Assembly: GCF_007786475.1 (NCBI RefSeq) | Contig: NZ_VNJJ01000009.1 | Location: 62,001-126,000 of the forward strand | Reading direction: 5' to 3' | From: Cohnella terricola | GTDB lineage: Bacteria; Bacillota; Bacilli; Paenibacillales; Paenibacillaceae | DNA: 64,000 nucleotides | In this document: piece by piece, positions 62,866 to 64,000 of the stretch | How the letters are laid out: every line of letters begins with the position of its first letter | Position numbering within the stretch: the first letter of the stretch is position 1 | Program-made: the position numbers and the translations under genes | The notes under the pieces: model-generated | Seen by the model: only the letters and a program-made list of their open reading frames with translations | The model's database searches: none | What the model was told of the DNA's origin: nothing

Positions 62866-64000
62866 ATGGATAACCAAGAAAAGACGCGTGTCACCGTTGA
62901 CATATATGGAACGCAGTATACGATAACGGGACATACCAGCACGGAGTATATGAAAAGGGTAGCCGCGCTGGTCAATGAACAAATGAATAAAGTGAATGTC
63001 GGCTCGCCTAGATTGGATTTGCCGAAGCTTGCGGTCCTTGCTGCTGTAAATATCGGGGACGAACTTATGCGCTTGCGCAGGGAAAACGAGCAGTTGCTCA
63101 AGATCGAGCACGATCACCAGCTTACGATTGAACAGTTGGAGAGCGCTAAGGACGCCCTTGAGAAAGAACTTGAGGCCGTCAAAGAGCAGACCTCAGCCGA
63201 TCTGGCGTCACTCAAAACGCAAAGCGAAGCCGCACTCGAAGCGATACAAGAACGCTCTGCGATGGATCTTGCTAAGGCGGCCGAAGCATTGGAAGCTTTG
63301 AAACGTAATGCGGATCACGAATTGCAGGGGGAACGCTCGAAATCCGCGCAGCAATTGTCGCAAGTCAAAACAAGGGCGGCGCAGGAACTCGAGAGCACAA
63401 AAGCGAGATTAAACGGAGAATTGCAGCAGCAGAAGACAAATGCGGCCAAAGCTCTGGAGGCTGCCAAAGCTCAAACTGTTCAGGAGCTTGCTCAAGAAAA
63501 GGAACGAGCGGCAAAGGAACTGAGCCTAACGAGATCCTTGGCGGCGGAGCAATTAGCCAAAGTAGAAGCGCAAGCGGCGGGGGATCTAGCGAAAGTGCAA
63601 GCGCAAGCCGCGGAAGAGCTCGCGAAAGAGCGAGTCATGTTTGCCAAGCGCTTGGAGACCGCCAAATTGGAAGCGGCCGAGGAGCTCGAGAAGGCGAAGG
63701 TTGAAACGTCCTCATTAAACGTTCGGTTGGCGGAAGAACAAGCGGCATGGTCCAAGAATGAAGAGAAACTCGTTAGAGAATACGGCTCTGAGATCGAAGC
63801 GCTCAAGCTTATGCAATCCGCGGAGTTAGAAGAACTGTCGAGTAAGCTAGGTGCCGAAATGGAAGAACGGAATCGTCGCCATGCGGACGAACGGGCGGAG
63901 TTAGAATCGGCCCAAGCGGCCGAGATCGAAGCTGTTCGAGCCAAAGCGGTGTCGGAGATCAAAGATATCGAAACGATCTATTCTGAAGAGCTCGAGGCCG
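62866..64000 (+). CDS. zapA: ZapA-family cell division protein with long coiled-coil tail (3' end outside window)
   Basis: ZapA stabilises FtsZ filaments at the division site. The first 90 residues are a clear ZapA: TRVTVDIYGTQYTITG, EYMKRVAALVNEQMNKV, KLAVLAAVNIGDELMRLR. Normal ZapA ends about here, but this frame runs on without a stop to the window edge (378 codons and open). The extension is almost purely Ala, Glu, Lys, Gln and Leu, with heptad-like repeats (AAEELAKERVMFAKRLETAK, LAQEKERAAKELSLTRSLA), so a very long coiled coil is expected. GGGAGGATCACGCA precedes the ATG. Position after pheT is the normal place of zapA in Bacillota. The extension is unusual and its role unknown. Confidence 0.88.
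   Translation, partial: MDNQEKTRVTVDIYGTQYTITGHTSTEYMKRVAALVNEQMNKVNVGSPRLDLPKLAVLAAVNIGDELMRLRRENEQLLKIEHDHQLTIEQLESAKDALEKELEAVKEQTSADLASLKTQSEAALEAIQERSAMDLAKAAEALEALKRNADHELQGERSKSAQQLSQVKTRAAQELESTKARLNGELQQQKTNAAKALEAAKAQTVQELAQEKERAAKELSLTRSLAAEQLAKVEAQAAGDLAKVQAQAAEELAKERVMFAKRLETAKLEAAEELEKAKVETSSLNVRLAEEQAAWSKNEEKLVREYGSEIEALKLMQSAELEELSSKLGAEMEERNRRHADERAELESAQAAEIEAVRAKAVSEIKDIETIYSEELEA

Overview
The window comes from a spore-forming, Gram-positive Bacillota genome, most likely Paenibacillaceae (Paenibacillus/Cohnella-like). The signs are strong Shine-Dalgarno sites, frequent TTG/GTG starts, two T-box leaders, an infC-rpmI-rplT operon behind an L20-type leader, a SigI/RsgI pair, a PerR-like box and a GC-rich backbone. 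No tRNA, rRNA, transposase or prophage gene was seen. The genus is an inference.

Layout. 1-7.6 kb: a type I-C CRISPR-Cas locus (cas3 cut by the window edge, cas5c, cas8c with a likely internal cas11c, cas7c). It lacks cas4, cas1 and cas2. Its array has 28 full repeats and is read on the opposite strand, from a leader at its far end, toward the cas operon. 8-25 kb: housekeeping and accessory genes (lipoprotein, GH1 beta-glucosidase, B12-type radical SAM enzyme, aldo/keto reductase, a broken acetyl esterase, moaB, manA, mnmM with its radical SAM partner, a GntR-ABC operon, MarR, two PAP2 phosphatases, a CuA-like lipoprotein, trmB). 25-32 kb: a glycosyltransferase, infC-rpmI-rplT, a chitin-type LPMO, an orphan endonuclease-HTH protein and a GNAT enzyme. 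32-39 kb: branched-chain amino acid synthesis (T-box-ilvB-ilvN-ilvC, an aminotransferase, leuB), then a PerR-boxed peroxiredoxin. 39-50 kb: sigI-rsgI, an orphan PAS kinase, a leucyl aminopeptidase, an MFS carrier, several poorly known genes and an MMPL exporter. 51-58 kb: 5-oxoprolinase genes (pxpB-pxpC fusion, pxpA) and a copper cluster (copC-copD fusion, a two-component pair, ycnI). 58-64 kb: T-box-pheS-pheT and a ZapA protein with a very long coiled-coil tail.

The most striking unexplained signal is a set of six intergenic tandem arrays (about 7.76, 13.5, 15.1, 29.9, 57.8 and 60.0 kb). Their sequences differ, but all share the same 51-bp unit length. Copy number runs from about 2 to 14. 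Two arrays 45 kb apart (15.1 and 60.0 kb) are clearly the same family. Two others (7.8 and 57.8 kb) start with the same 8 bases and agree at about half their positions. One array lies between pheS and pheT inside a T-box operon. I do not recognise this element class. It may be a genome-wide family of rapidly diverging repeats with a fixed period.
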